A stretch of DNA of 64,000 nt from Episyrphus balteatus (GCF_945859705.1 NC_079138.1:9111328-9175327); one strand, 5' to 3'; positions 10,788 to 21,516 are shown, counted from the first letter of the stretch. Notes: a model not told the origin generated them from the sequence alone. Numbers and translations: made by a program.

Positions 10788-11917
10788 GGAAAGTAAGAGC
10801 AACTGTCCGGAGTATTTTGCATGTGACAGCGCACTGCCATAATAGCGTTTTCCATGCCCCAATACGAAGTGGTGGTTTAGGAATATTTAGTTTCACTACA
10901 AATATTCCAGTTATCATCAGCAAACGCATCCTGAAACTCAGAAGAGCAAACAATATCCTGGACGCCACTTTCGCATTATCCCAGAAAAGGATCGACAAAA
11001 TCACACTAGAGCTAGTTCAGATCATATTCTAAAACCACCTAAATTCTGGACTGGCGAAGACTATGTAAAAGCAATTCAACTCCGTTTTAACCTGCTTCCT
11101 TGCGTGGGGATACCATCTAACCCCCCAGAGGCCAGATTTTGTCGTTCCGGTTGCGGTCGACGAGAAACCAACAGTCATATACTCCAAAGATGTCCAATCG
11201 TCCATACCAATAGAATTCTGCGCCACAATTACGTGGTATCCCGTATTACATCATACGCAGCAAAGAAAAATTGGACATATCTTCTCGAACCTAACATCCG
11301 ATGCATTGATGGCATATTAAAAAAACCCGACATCATACTATTGAAAAACAACACGCTTATAATATGTGACGTCGGCGTTCATTGGGAAGGCCCACTCCCT
11401 CTCGCCTCTCAATATAACAACAAATTATCAATATACCGCACCCCCAACTTCATTGATGCCGTAAAACTGCGGTTCCCAAACTACAACATCCACGTACTGC
11501 CAATTATAACGGGAGCTCTAGGGGTCTGGTGTCATCAAAACAAATTTATAAAACATCACCTCAGGCTGCCTTTTAACGTTGAATAAGACATCATCACCAC
11601 AACAATCCGTGCCGTGGTAGTTGCTTAACGCATACAAACTTTATGCGTTTTATATGGAGAAGTCGACCACCCATCAACATTCATCAACATCAATAACTGC
11701 TTTAGCGTTAATAACAATCGGGCGATTCTTCGGAGTAGCCCCATACACAACAGGTACTACTGTACCCAGTAGCAAAAGGATTACAGCATCAACACCTGCA
11801 TTCAACATCTATATATATAAATAAATATGTACAATATTTTATTATTTAAGTATTTTTTAATGTCATAGATAAGATAAAATAAAAGACTGCCCTGGCTGAA
11901 CAGTCCACATTGTATTC
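10788..11917 (+). pseudogene. R2 lineage b, 5'-truncated and broken
   Basis: Codes for the end of the RT region (APIRSGGLGIF), then an internal deletion near 11015 removes about 40 codons relative to the copy at 22103, after which the frame is shifted; the Cys/His motif CRSGCGRRETNSHILQRCP and endonuclease (KKPDIILLKNN, DVGVHWEGPL) run to a stop at 11584. The 3' UTR has conserved hairpins at 11757-11772 and 11885-11905. It ends at the R2 target. Unusually its 5' end abuts R1, not 28S. Confidence 0.85.
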
Positions 11918-11964
<47 letters not shown>

Positions 11965-11991
11965 CCGAGATTCCTACTGTCCCTATTTACT
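11918..11991 (+). rRNA. 28S stub between R2 and R1 sites
   Basis: Second copy of the 74-base R2-to-R1 interval, one substitution (ttaccgag for ttaacgag). Confidence 0.95.
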
Positions 11992-13121
11992 CACTTGACT
12001 TAGTAGCTCTGATGTGAAAGGACGTTTTTCGATTGTGGTGCGGTTTTTGATTTTTTTTGAAGAGATAGTGATTTTTGATTCGGTTTGATACGGTTGATTT
12101 GGCTTTGTTTTTGATTACGGTTTACGATTTGATTATTGGTTGTGTTTTGATAGATTTGTGCGATTTTTTGATATTTAATTTAATTTTTCTTTTTAATTCG
12201 AGTAATTCTTGGTGGTTTGCTTTGGTATCCACCAATCACGTGAGTTCTTTTATTCTTTTCTCTTTTTTCTTTTATTTTTTATAACATTAATTTTCATTGG
12301 CTATTGTATCATATTTTCATTACTCTTAATTTTCCAACCCACAAATCGCGTGGGTTGTTGCTTTTCATTTTCATTTACTTTATAATCTTAATTTTCATTT
12401 GCTATTTTAATATTTTTTCGTCATTTACTCTCTTTTTTTTATAAAATTAATTTTCATTGGTTAAATAAATATTTTTTCAATCATTTAAAAATTTCGCCAC
12501 TTATCGGTAAATTTCTGATTGGCTGACTTTGGTTAGGCAATATTTTATAATATTGTCACCACTGCTGCCACCCTCGGCAAAATTTGGTTTATATTGTTGA
12601 CACTAGTTGCCAGCTGAGTTAAAATTTTTTGAAAAATTTCAAAAAATTTTTCGATTAATTGTTGCCAACTGAGGCAAAATTAATTTTTTACGGTTGCCAC
12701 TTTGAAAAATTATTTTTTAAGTGGTGTTGATGTTACGATGTTTGAGGACAAATTAATCGGAATCACCTCCGATTGTGAGAGTGAGGTTGGGGTTTTCGTT
12801 AAGCCTCAGAAGAAAGAAAGCTATCTCATTAGAGATACTGACATTAAGGTGGTTATGACTAACCCTAACAAGAAGAAGTCTAAAAAGACAAAGAAGAGAG
12901 TAGTTTCGGATTCGTCTGTGGTTGATGATTCTGCCATGGATACAGACGATTTCACGGTAGTTAAGGGTCGAAGGAAGAGGAATGTCCGCGAGATTGCTAA
13001 GGCTAACTCGTCGGAGGTCTCGGATTCCTTGGATAAGAAGAAATTTATAGTGGAGGTTTCTCCTCCTCCTTCTTCTTCTTTGGGGGATACTGCTGGCGGG
13101 TTGCCCGCACAGAAGATGGGG
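11992..13121 (+). mobile_element. R1 5' portion (5' UTR and ORF1 start)
   Basis: Starts right after the 14-base R1 target tgtccctatttact. The 5' UTR of about 740 bases contains several degenerate units around gttgccaactgag (about 12560, 12605, 12660, 12690), shared with the R1 at 19634. ORF1 begins at 12735. The element stops within ORF1, where 18S sequence begins, so most of R1 is missing. Confidence 0.8.
12735..13121 (+). pseudogene. R1 ORF1 N-terminal fragment
   Basis: Gag-like protein that would package R1 RNA. The start MFEDKLIGITSDCESEVG is shared with MSADKLIGLTSDCESEDG of the copy at 20187, which supports this ATG. A lysine-rich stretch (NPNKKKSKKTKKR) and a serine/proline stretch follow. 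About 129 codons survive; the zinc knuckles expected further on are absent because the frame runs into 18S rRNA at 13122. Confidence 0.75.
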
Positions 13122-13164
<43 letters not shown>

Positions 13165-13250
13165 AATTATTTAGTGAGGTCTCCGGACGTGATCACTGTG
13201 ACGCTAACGTGTTACGGTTGTTTCGCAGAAGTTGACCAAACTTGATGGTT

Positions 13251-13308
<58 letters not shown>
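13122..13308 (+). rRNA. 18S rRNA, 3' terminal fragment
   Basis: From gtccctgccctttgtacac through the conserved end ggtgaacctgcggaaggatc to catta. About 187 of the roughly 2000 bases are present. Its left edge is fused to R1 ORF1. Confidence 0.95.
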
Positions 13309-13311
<3 letters not shown>

Positions 13312-14117
13312 TGATTTTTCCAATAAAATAAAATTTATATATATTTAATATATATAAAAAATAAAAATAAAATATAAAAATAAAAATGTACAATTATGGT
13401 ACAAAATGTATAAAATATACAATAAATATATAAATAAATGCAAAAAAGAATACTTCAAAAGAAGTAAAAATACAAATTAGACTGGGTGTGTTACTATAAG
13501 TAATGCATTCAGTCTTTAAAAAAAAAAAAAAAAATACTAACAAAATATTTAATGGTAGCCAAATGGTGTCGTCATCTAAATAGTGACGCTTATAACCAAA
13601 ATACAAAAACAAATTAGACTGGGTGTGTTACTATAAGTAATGCATTCGGTCTTTTTTTTTCAAAAAAAAATATGAACAAAATATTTAAATGGTAGCCAAA
13701 TGTCATCGTCATCTAAATAGTGACGCTTATGAAAATATATATATGCATAAACAAACTTGCTATAGCAAAAGTCGAAAAAACAAAGGTGTCGTACCCTTCG
13801 GGGTAATATCCGGGTGTAAAAACCCTTTTGGCGTGGCGTATATACGTTGCGACGAATTAACCCCTACAGGTGTCGTACTTGGACAATATCCCGGTACTAT
13901 CCGGCTAAAACGCATAGCATAAGTTGTAACGATATATATATATAAAAATAAAAATGTATATAAATGTTGTACTTAGATTTCTTAAAAAGAAATGTATAAG
14001 TTAACGATTCTTTGGAATTGGACATTCGCAACATAAAAAAATACATAAAATATAAAAAGAAATAAATTTTTATTTCTTGAAAAAAAAATGACTAAATTTA
14101 AAATAAAAAAATAATAA
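13309..14117 (+). other. ITS1
   Basis: Spacer between 18S and 5.8S, very AT-rich, about 810 bases. It holds the tandem repeat at 13474-13731 and a less AT-rich block at 13780-13920. Confidence 0.9.
13474..13731 (+). repeat. ITS1 direct repeat containing 28S R2-target-like sequence
   Basis: Two units with a period of about 137 bases share aaattagactgggtgtgtta and ctataagtaatgcattc, then an A or T tract. Each unit ends in ggtagccaaatg, tcgtcatctaaatagtgacgc (13554-13590 and 13691-13729), which is the 28S sequence at the R2 cleavage site with a few changes. Confidence 0.85.
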
Positions 14118-14240
14118 TACTCTAAGCGGTGGATCACTTGGCTCATGGGTCGATGAAGAACGCAGCAAACTGTGCGTCATTGTGTGAACTGCAGGACACA
14201 TGAACATCGACATTTTGATTGCATATAGCAGTCCATGCTG
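14118..14240 (+). rRNA. 5.8S rRNA (degenerate copy)
   Basis: 123 bases from actctaagcggtggatcac to gtccatgctg, the length of the Drosophila 5.8S. Compared with my memory of the Drosophila sequence it has changes at highly conserved places: cttggctc for ctcggctc, cattgtg for catcgtg, gattgcatatagcag for gaacgcatatcgcag. That suggests a pseudogene copy. Confidence 0.9.
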
Positions 14241-14268
14241 TTATGTACTTTAATTAATTTTGAAGTGC
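14241..14268 (+). other. ITS2a, transcribed spacer between 5.8S and 2S
   Basis: A 28-base spacer (ttatgtactttaattaattt and on) separating 5.8S from 2S, a feature of higher Diptera. Confidence 0.85.
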
Positions 14269-14310
14269 TGCTTGGACTACATATGGTTTACATATGGTTG
14301 AGGGTTGTGA
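14269..14310 (+). rRNA. 2S rRNA with an 11-bp internal duplication
   Basis: Begins tgcttggactacatatgg and ends gagggttgtga, as 2S rRNA does in Drosophila, where it is 30 bases. Here tacatatggtt occurs twice in tandem (14278-14299), making it about 41-42 bases. 2S pairs with 28S in the ribosome, so a duplication like this would be expected to disrupt function. Confidence 0.85.
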
Positions 14311-14618
14311 TACTATGCTAAACAAGCTGCTTTTGTTTTATCAAATGCGCATGTTATATTATTGGATTTGTAAAAATTCATAATATTAAAATATAATATA
14401 TACCTCAAAATAATATCGAGCGACAGTAAGTTCGTTTTATCTATTTTTTAGAGGATGTTAGTATATAAAAATTTCTAACATTGCAGATCGTTGTCATAAT
14501 ATAATTTGGCAATTAAGGCATTCTACTTGAATTGATAAAATGGCTGAAATGATCGATATATAAAAAATATTTTGAATTGAGTATATACAATTATTAGGCA
14601 AATAAAAAGTGTTAAGCA
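14311..14618 (+). other. ITS2
   Basis: AT-rich spacer between 2S and 28S; the right edge is taken just before caacctcaactcatatgag. Confidence 0.8.
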
Positions 14619-14893
14619 ACCTCAACTCATATGAGACAACTCCCCGAATTTAAGCATATTAATGAGGGAAGGAAAAGAACCTAACAAGGATTTTCTTAGT
14701 AGCGGCGAACGAAAAGAAATCAGTTCAGCACTAAGCCATTTTGTCTTTATGGCAAATATGGGATGCAGTGTATGGAACATCTATAATCTAGTATGAGAAA
14801 TTAACGATTTAAGTCCTTCTTAAATGAGGCCATTTACCCATAGAGGGTGCCAGGCCCGTATAACGTTAATGATTACTAGAAGGTGTTTCCAAA

Positions 14894-14928
<35 letters not shown>

Positions 14929-15400
14929 TGGTAAACTCCATCTAAAACTAAATATAACCATGAGACCGATAGTAAACAAGTACCGTGAGGGAAAGTTGAA
15001 AAGAACTCTGAATAGAGAGTTAGATAGTACGTGAAACTGCTTAGAGGTTAAGCCCGATGAACCTGAATATCCATTATGGAAAATTCAATGCTAATATAAA
15101 AATATATAAAAAATATACAAAAAATATTTTAACAATAGTGTGCAATTTTTCCATATAATTACATTGTAATCTGTTAATGTAATAAATATTTATCATAAGA
15201 TCTATTACTTAAGTTTATTCAAATTGCTTATCTTCGGATTTTCAACATAAAATAAATGTTTTGGATTTGATAAATCATTGACAGATATAATTATATATTG
15301 TGCTTAAAATTTTCGGAATTTTACAATGGTAAATAGATCAATTGATTTGTTTATTTATATTGTATGCACTTTTATGATTAACAATGCGATAGATTCAGGA

Positions 15401-15434
<34 letters not shown>

Positions 15435-15658
15435 GAGTCTAACATATGTGCAAGTCATTGGGTATTTTCAATAAAACCCAATGGCATAATTAACTTAACT
15501 TAATTTAATGGGATTAGTTTAGAATTTGTTATGAATTATTTATTCAATCCCGGGGCGTTCTATACAGTTATGCATAATGATATTTATACTATTTATGCCT
15601 CTAACTAGAGCGTACCTTGAGCATATATGCTGTGACCCGAAAGATGGTGAACTATACT

Positions 15659-15692
<34 letters not shown>

Positions 15693-15753
15693 AGACCGAA
15701 ACAGTTCTGACGTGCAAATCGATTGTCAGAATTGAGTATAGGGGCGAAAGACT

Positions 15754-15806
<53 letters not shown>

Positions 15807-15831
15807 TGCAATTAAAAATTATATAAAATAA

Positions 15832-15867
<36 letters not shown>

Positions 15868-17292
15868 GTCGAAACGATCTTAACCTATTCTCAAACTTTA
15901 AATGGGTAAGAACCTAGCCTTTCTTGATATGAAGGTTTTGGTTGTGATATATTGTGCCCAGTGGGCCACTTTTGGTAAGCAGAACTGGAGCTGTGGGATG
16001 AACCAAACATAATGTTAAGGTGCCAAAATTAACAACTCATGCAGATACCATGAAAGGCGTTGGTTGCTTAAAACAGCAGGACGGTGGCCATGGAAGTCGG
16101 AATCCGCTAAGGAGTGTGTAACACCTCACCTGCCGAAGCAACTAGCCCTTAAAATGGATGGCGCTTAAGTTGTATACCTATACATTATCGCTAAAGTAGG
16201 TGGTTTATTTTCGATCTGATTGAATTTAAATTTTGAAACTTTAGTTTGTAGGAGGGTACAATGGTGTGCTTAGAAGTGTTTGGCGTAAGCCTGCATGGAG
16301 CCGCTATTGGTACAGATCTTGGTGGTAGTAGCAAATAATCGAATGAGACCTTGGAGGACTGAAGTGGAGAAGGGTTTCGTGTGAACAGTGGTTGATCACG
16401 AGTTAGTCGGTCCTAAGTTCAAGGCGAAAGCTGAAAATTTTCAAGTTATAAAAAATAAAAATTAAAAAAACATTTTAATAAATTACAAAAATACATATTA
16501 TGTTATTAAAAATAAAAAAAAAATATAAAAAAAATATATGAGCAAATATAAATAAAAAAAATATAAAAAAGTACATAAAAAAAATATTAAAATAAAAAAT
16601 TAAAAATACAAAACTATATATTATTATTATATGAAATAAAAAATACAAAAATAAATATTTAAAACACTTGATAAATTTTGAACGAAAGGGAATACGGTTC
16701 CAATTCCGTAACCTGTTGAGTATCCGTTTGTTATTAAAAATGGGCTTTTTGCTCATCCTGGCAACAGGAACGACCATAAAGAAGCCGTCGAGAGATATCG
16801 AAAGAGTTTTCTTTTCTGTTTTATAGTCGTACTACCATGGAAGTCTTTCGAAGAGAGATATGGTAGATGGACTAGAAGAGCATGACATTTACTGTTGTGT
16901 CGATATTTTCTCCTCGGACCTTGAAAATTTATGGTGGGATTACGCAAACTTCTCAACAGGCCGTACCGATATCCGCAGCTGGTCTCCAAGGTGAAGAGTC
17001 TCTAGTCGATAGAATAATGTAGGTAAGGGAAGTCGGCAAATTAGATCCGTAACTTCGGGATAAGGATTGGCTCTGAAGATTGAGATAGTCGGGCTTGAAT
17101 TGGAAGCAATAACATGGTTTATGTACTCGTTCTGGGTAAATAAAAATTCTTGAATTTTGTTCCCCGGATAGTAGTTTACGTAACCAATTGTGGAATTTTC
17201 TTGCTAAAAATCTTAAGATATATCGCAAGGTATGTTCTTTTGATTTATAACGACTATCAATTAACAATCAATTCAGAACTGGCACGGACTTG

Positions 17293-17334
<42 letters not shown>

Positions 17335-17345
17335 CTAACGGGTGT

Positions 17346-17384
<39 letters not shown>

Positions 17385-17401
17385 AGTGAAGAAATTCAAG
17401 T

Positions 17402-17440
<39 letters not shown>
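14619..17440 (+). rRNA. 28S rRNA, 5' portion up to the R2 site
   Basis: Colinear with dipteran 28S from ctcaactcatatgag to atgactctctta, where an R2 is inserted. An AT-rich gap separates the alpha and beta parts. Changes at universally conserved positions (cggcgaacg for cggcgagcg, actccccgaattt for acccctgaattt) again point to a decayed copy. Open frames found on either strand in this stretch are shadows of rRNA. Confidence 0.95.
16448..16670 (+). other. 28S alpha/beta gap region (hidden-break spacer)
   Basis: About 220 bases of almost pure A/T between tttcaagtt and aacgaaagggaatacgg. Flies cut 28S here and remove a short spacer. The spacer is much longer than the roughly 45 bases I recall for Drosophila melanogaster. 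A diverged copy is at 23900-24125. Confidence 0.7.
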
Positions 17441-17441
<1 letters not shown>

Positions 17442-18696
17442 TTACATGCTCCCATGCTTAATTTACATGCTTAATTTGATGCTCCCATCAAAACAGGCGG
17501 CCTTGGCATTTTCTGTCTGACCGATAACATACCAATAATCATCAGGGACAGAATTGCCAAGCTACGGAGCTCCAGTAACACCTTGGATGCTACGTTCCAA
17601 CTCGGACAACAGCGTATCAACAACATTATCAATATGATCAAGCCGGAATCGAGAACAAAAAAAGACGTGAAAGAAAAACACAGCCTCCGTCTCGAGCGCT
17701 CCTTTTCCGGTAACGGCATATATCAAGTCAAAAGCTCCGCAGCCAATACAAAACATCTAATCAAGCCTCCTAAATACTGGAATGGAGAAGACTTCGTCAA
17801 GAGCGTTCATCTTCGTTACAACTTGCTCCCTAGTGCTGGGGTTCCATCAAACCCCCCAGAAGCTAGAAAATGCCGAGCCGGATGCAATCGCACTGAATCT
17901 TTATGCCACATACTCCAAAAGTGTCCAATAACACACACAAAGAGGATAATCAGGCATGATTATGTGGTCAAACGCCTTACCGATGCAGCTACCAAACAAC
18001 GTTGGGTTCACATCCTTGAGCCAAACATCAGATGCACCGACGGTACCTTAAGGAAACCTGACATCCTTTTCCTAAAAAACAACAATCTAATAATATGCGA
18101 CGTGGGTATACACTGGGAAGGCCCTCTATCCCTAAGTGCTCAGTACAATACAAAACAAGCTAAATACAGTACCCCAGAATTTATAAACGCCGTACAAACA
18201 AGGTACCCGCAACACACAATATCCGTGTTGCCCTTCATCGTAGGTGCGAGGGGGATCTGGTGCGAACAAAACAAATTCTTGCAACACCACCTGCACATCA
18301 ATAAAACTGCTGCATCAGACATTATAACAACAACCATCAAAGGAAGCATTATTATACATCGGGACTTCATGAAAAATGTATGGCGATCCCGACCACCTCC
18401 AAACCGGGCCTAATCCGAAGAATACCGTGCACAAAACAAATGAGAGAATCTTCGGAGGACCTCCCTACTAGACGAGGTACTACTGCCTTACAGTAGAAAA
18501 GCAGAGTGCTCAGCCGGAACCTAACATCTACCCTATTTTATAAATATAACTTATAGTATGTATTAAAAAAAAAAAAAAAAAAAAATATACCACCAATCTT
18601 ATGTAAACACCAATGAAATGTATAATACAGTAGTTTGTAATTTAGTTTATGAAAAAAATAAAGGGCCGCCCTGGCTGAACGGCTCAATATTATTTC
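17441..18696 (+). pseudogene. R2 lineage b, 5'-truncated, ORF end intact
   Basis: Inserted at the exact R2 site (ctctctta on the left, tagccaaatg on the right). The first 40 bases are a scrambled repeat of atgctcccat and catgcttaattt, after which an open frame runs from 17481 to a stop at 18411-18413: APIKTGGLGIFCL, the Cys/His motif CRAGCNRTESLCHILQKCP, endonuclease RKPDILFLKNN and CDVGIHWEGPL, and the tail DFMKNVWRSRPPP. No frameshift in this part. The RT catalytic domain and N-terminus are missing. The 3' UTR has hairpins at 18480-18496 and 18664-18684. Confidence 0.9.
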
Positions 18697-18753
<57 letters not shown>

Positions 18754-18770
18754 TACTGTCCCTATTTACT
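18697..18770 (+). rRNA. 28S stub between R2 and R1 sites
   Basis: Third copy of the 74-base interval, ending tgtccctatttact before an R1 piece. Confidence 0.95.
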
Positions 18771-19619
18771 CCCCCAAGGGAAGACAGCCTTAACGAGGCT
18801 TGGGGGTTAAGTACGTATTCTGTTTTTACAGATGCCGAAACCAATAGTCTTCATAGGAGTTTTGCTCATTGACCCCCCGTGGTGCTCCTGGACAAACTAT
18901 CATACAAGTGCCGAGCCCTTTTCAGGGCTCTCAGCCTTAAAAGGTAGTGACTAACCAATGAGACAAATATAACCTTTCATTTTGTATGGTCCTTAATTAC
19001 GTATAGTTTTTGGTCTGTAATTTCATTATTACGGACTATTAAACGCTATGTATTTTGTGTGCTAATGCGTTCCCACTGCGCTGCAAGCCATATGAATGTT
19101 AGGTTAGCCCATAAGGGTATTTAAGTTATTCTTGTGTACTGAGCCTTTCCAAAGCAGTGCATAAAAGTTTAGCTTAAAAAGGAATATCTTTCCTTAGTTC
19201 TGGTGGACTAAAGACTAAAAGTTAGTAAAATAGGAAGTGGAAATAAGGTCCTAATAAACTAATGAGCCAACTCAGCATATGAGTACTGCGGGGTATTGTA
19301 GAGCCCCTGTGTAGCTTAGGCTGCATGGATTACAATACATTGGGATGGCCCTTCGGGAGCATCGCAGTGGTTGTGGTTATTCGAATGCGAAACAATTGGT
19401 AACTGAGTCTCCTGTTGGACTAGTTGCAAGAAGTGTTGATAGGCTTCGGCTCTCAACAAGGGTGAAGAGTCATGCACCAGAATGATCTTTAAATTGCTAC
19501 CAGAATGTTGAATTTGCATTCTGGGGCTCTGGTCTTGGCTCGAGTAGACCTCGTATGTGGGTAGGCCCATCGTGAAATAAGCCTTAATTGGCAGGTGTTC
19601 ACGTAAAGCTCTCTCACTC
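18771..19619 (+). mobile_element. R1 3' region (5'-truncated R1)
   Basis: This 849-base block lies between two copies of tgtccctatttact (18757-18770 and 19620-19633), the 14-base duplication R1 makes. It has no long frame, so it is probably 3' UTR of an R1 whose ORFs were lost by truncation. I assign it to R1 by position and duplication, not by sequence similarity. Confidence 0.65.
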
Positions 19620-19633
19620 TGTCCCTATTTACT

Positions 19634-20330
19634 CACTTTCAAGTTAGCTGCTGAACAGAACGGACGTGTCCTAGTAATTCATTAGTGTTTTTTGATTGTG
19701 TTTTTTGATTGTGTTTTTGGTGGTGATCTTAAGTAGTAAAGTGTAGTGAAGTGATAGTTAAGTGATTCGGACCGATCTTGGACATTCTTCGTTTACTGGA
19801 CATTTTTGGTTGCTGGATTATTTTTCTATTTTTTCCTTACTAAAAGTGAGTACTTTTGATTTTTGCTTTTGCTTTTTTGTTTTCCTTTGTTGTTGCTTTT
19901 TGGACTCTGCCTGTGCAGGTGTTCATATTAGTTCGTCAACAAGGAATTATAGTTCGTAAACAACTTTAGTTGGTAAACAACTTTAGTTGTAAACAACTCT
20001 GGTGTCGTGGTTGCCACCTGAGTTGGTTTTTGAATTTTTTGTACCTCCACGGTTGCCAACTGAGTTGAAATTATTGAAAAAAATTTTCAAAATTTTTTTT
20101 TCATAACATTGTTGCCAACTGAGGCAAAACTAATTTTCACGGTTGCCACTTTGAAAAATTATTTTTTCAAGTGGTGTTGATAAGTGATGTCTGCGGACAA
20201 GCTTATAGGGCTCACCTCCGATTGTGAGAGTGAGGATGGGGTTTTTATTAAGCCCAAAGAGAAGGAAAGCTTCCTGATGAAGGATGAATATGAAAACCCT
20301 CATGCAAAATATGATTCCGCTACCATTACT
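19634..20330 (+). mobile_element. R1 5' UTR and first codons of ORF1
   Basis: Begins directly after the second tgtccctatttact, so it sits in tandem behind the previous R1 piece. The 5' UTR shares the gttgccaactgag units with the R1 at 11992, but its first 300 bases are diverged. ORF1 starts at 20187 with MSADKLIGLTSDCESEDG and keeps about 35-45 codons before a foldback element interrupts it. Confidence 0.75.
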
Positions 20331-21516
20331 TTTAAGGGTTTTTCGGTAGTAAGTTAGCAACTGTTATAATAATATGGGTTGAAAGATGAAAAACAGGTAT
20401 AACTTTTTTCAGAGACGTCAGATTGCCTTGATTTTAGATTTTTTGGAATCAGCATTAAAAAATACCTTGAAATCATGTATCATATGTGTATATTAGACTG
20501 ATTCAAAAAAAAAAAATTTTTATTTTGTTCAAAGCATTGTTTAAAATATTGTTGGAAATGACGACAAAAAAATACTGTAAAAGTTTCAGCCCTTAATGTT
20601 AACATTTAGTACCGCCGCATCGCAATTTTCTATTTCCCATACGATTTGTATGGGAAAGATTGTGTATTTGTGTTTAGAATTTTGTATCTTTTTAATGGTT
20701 CATCAAAAAGGCTAAATTTAATCATTTTCTTGTATAAAATTGAACGCTCTACAAGATTGCAATTATGAAATTAAAAAAAAACGGACGCGAAAAATTAATT
20801 AAAATAATTTTTAGTTGAAAAAATGAATAATTCGAATTTATTGAAGAAATCTAATATGATAGTTTTAGGGGTTTGAGAGTTATATAAAAGGATCTGTGAA
20901 ACCAAAACACAACATAGAATACAAATATTTGAAAATTTTGCCAAATTTTTTAAAAAAACATAACAATTTCGTCAAAAAATCGGAAAAAAATGAGAAAAAA
21001 TTACTTTTTATATTTTAAAGTTGAATAACTTCGAAACGCGGGGGTAAATCAAAAAAAATTAATAGGAGCTTTTTTGTAGAGCGGACAATTTTATAAAATA
21101 AAATGATTTTGTGAAGCCTTTTGGATGAACCATTAAAAAGATACAAAATTCTAAACACAAATACACAATCTTTCCCATACAAATCGTATGGGAAATAAAA
21201 AATTGCGATGCGGCGGTACTAAATGTTAACATTAAGGGCTGAAACTTTTACAGTATTTTTTTGTCGTCATTTCCAACAATATTTTCAACAATGCTTTGGA
21301 CAAAAGAAAAAAAATTTTTTTTTGAATCAGTCTAGTGTATATAATACCATAGCCTATTTTTGCTAATTTTGAAAATCTCCATTTCGCGATTTGACCTTGA
21401 AATCGCGACAAGCGGACATGAGATTTTTCTAGACTTTTGAGATATGTTATAGAATGGCAAAAGGAAGATATTGAGCGAAAAAAAATTCTACTAACATTCA
21501 TTCCGAGGTTAAACCC
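20331..21516. mobile_element. Foldback element
   Basis: Arms 20495-20756 and 21077-21333 are near-perfect inverted copies (agactgattc outward, gaacgctctac/gtagagcggac inward). Weaker terminal similarity, taagggttt on the left and aaaccctta on the right, suggests outer ends near 20331 and 21516. No ORF of substance. The exact ends are uncertain. Confidence 0.65.

Noticed and set aside
16475..17267. Open frames antisense to rRNA (for example 16753-16989 and its twin at 24199-24435)
   Set aside because: They repeat only because 28S is repeated; they are shadows of rRNA.
14619..17440. Treating this as a functional rDNA unit
   Set aside because: 18S is truncated, conserved rRNA positions are changed, 2S has a duplication and 28S is interrupted by R2.
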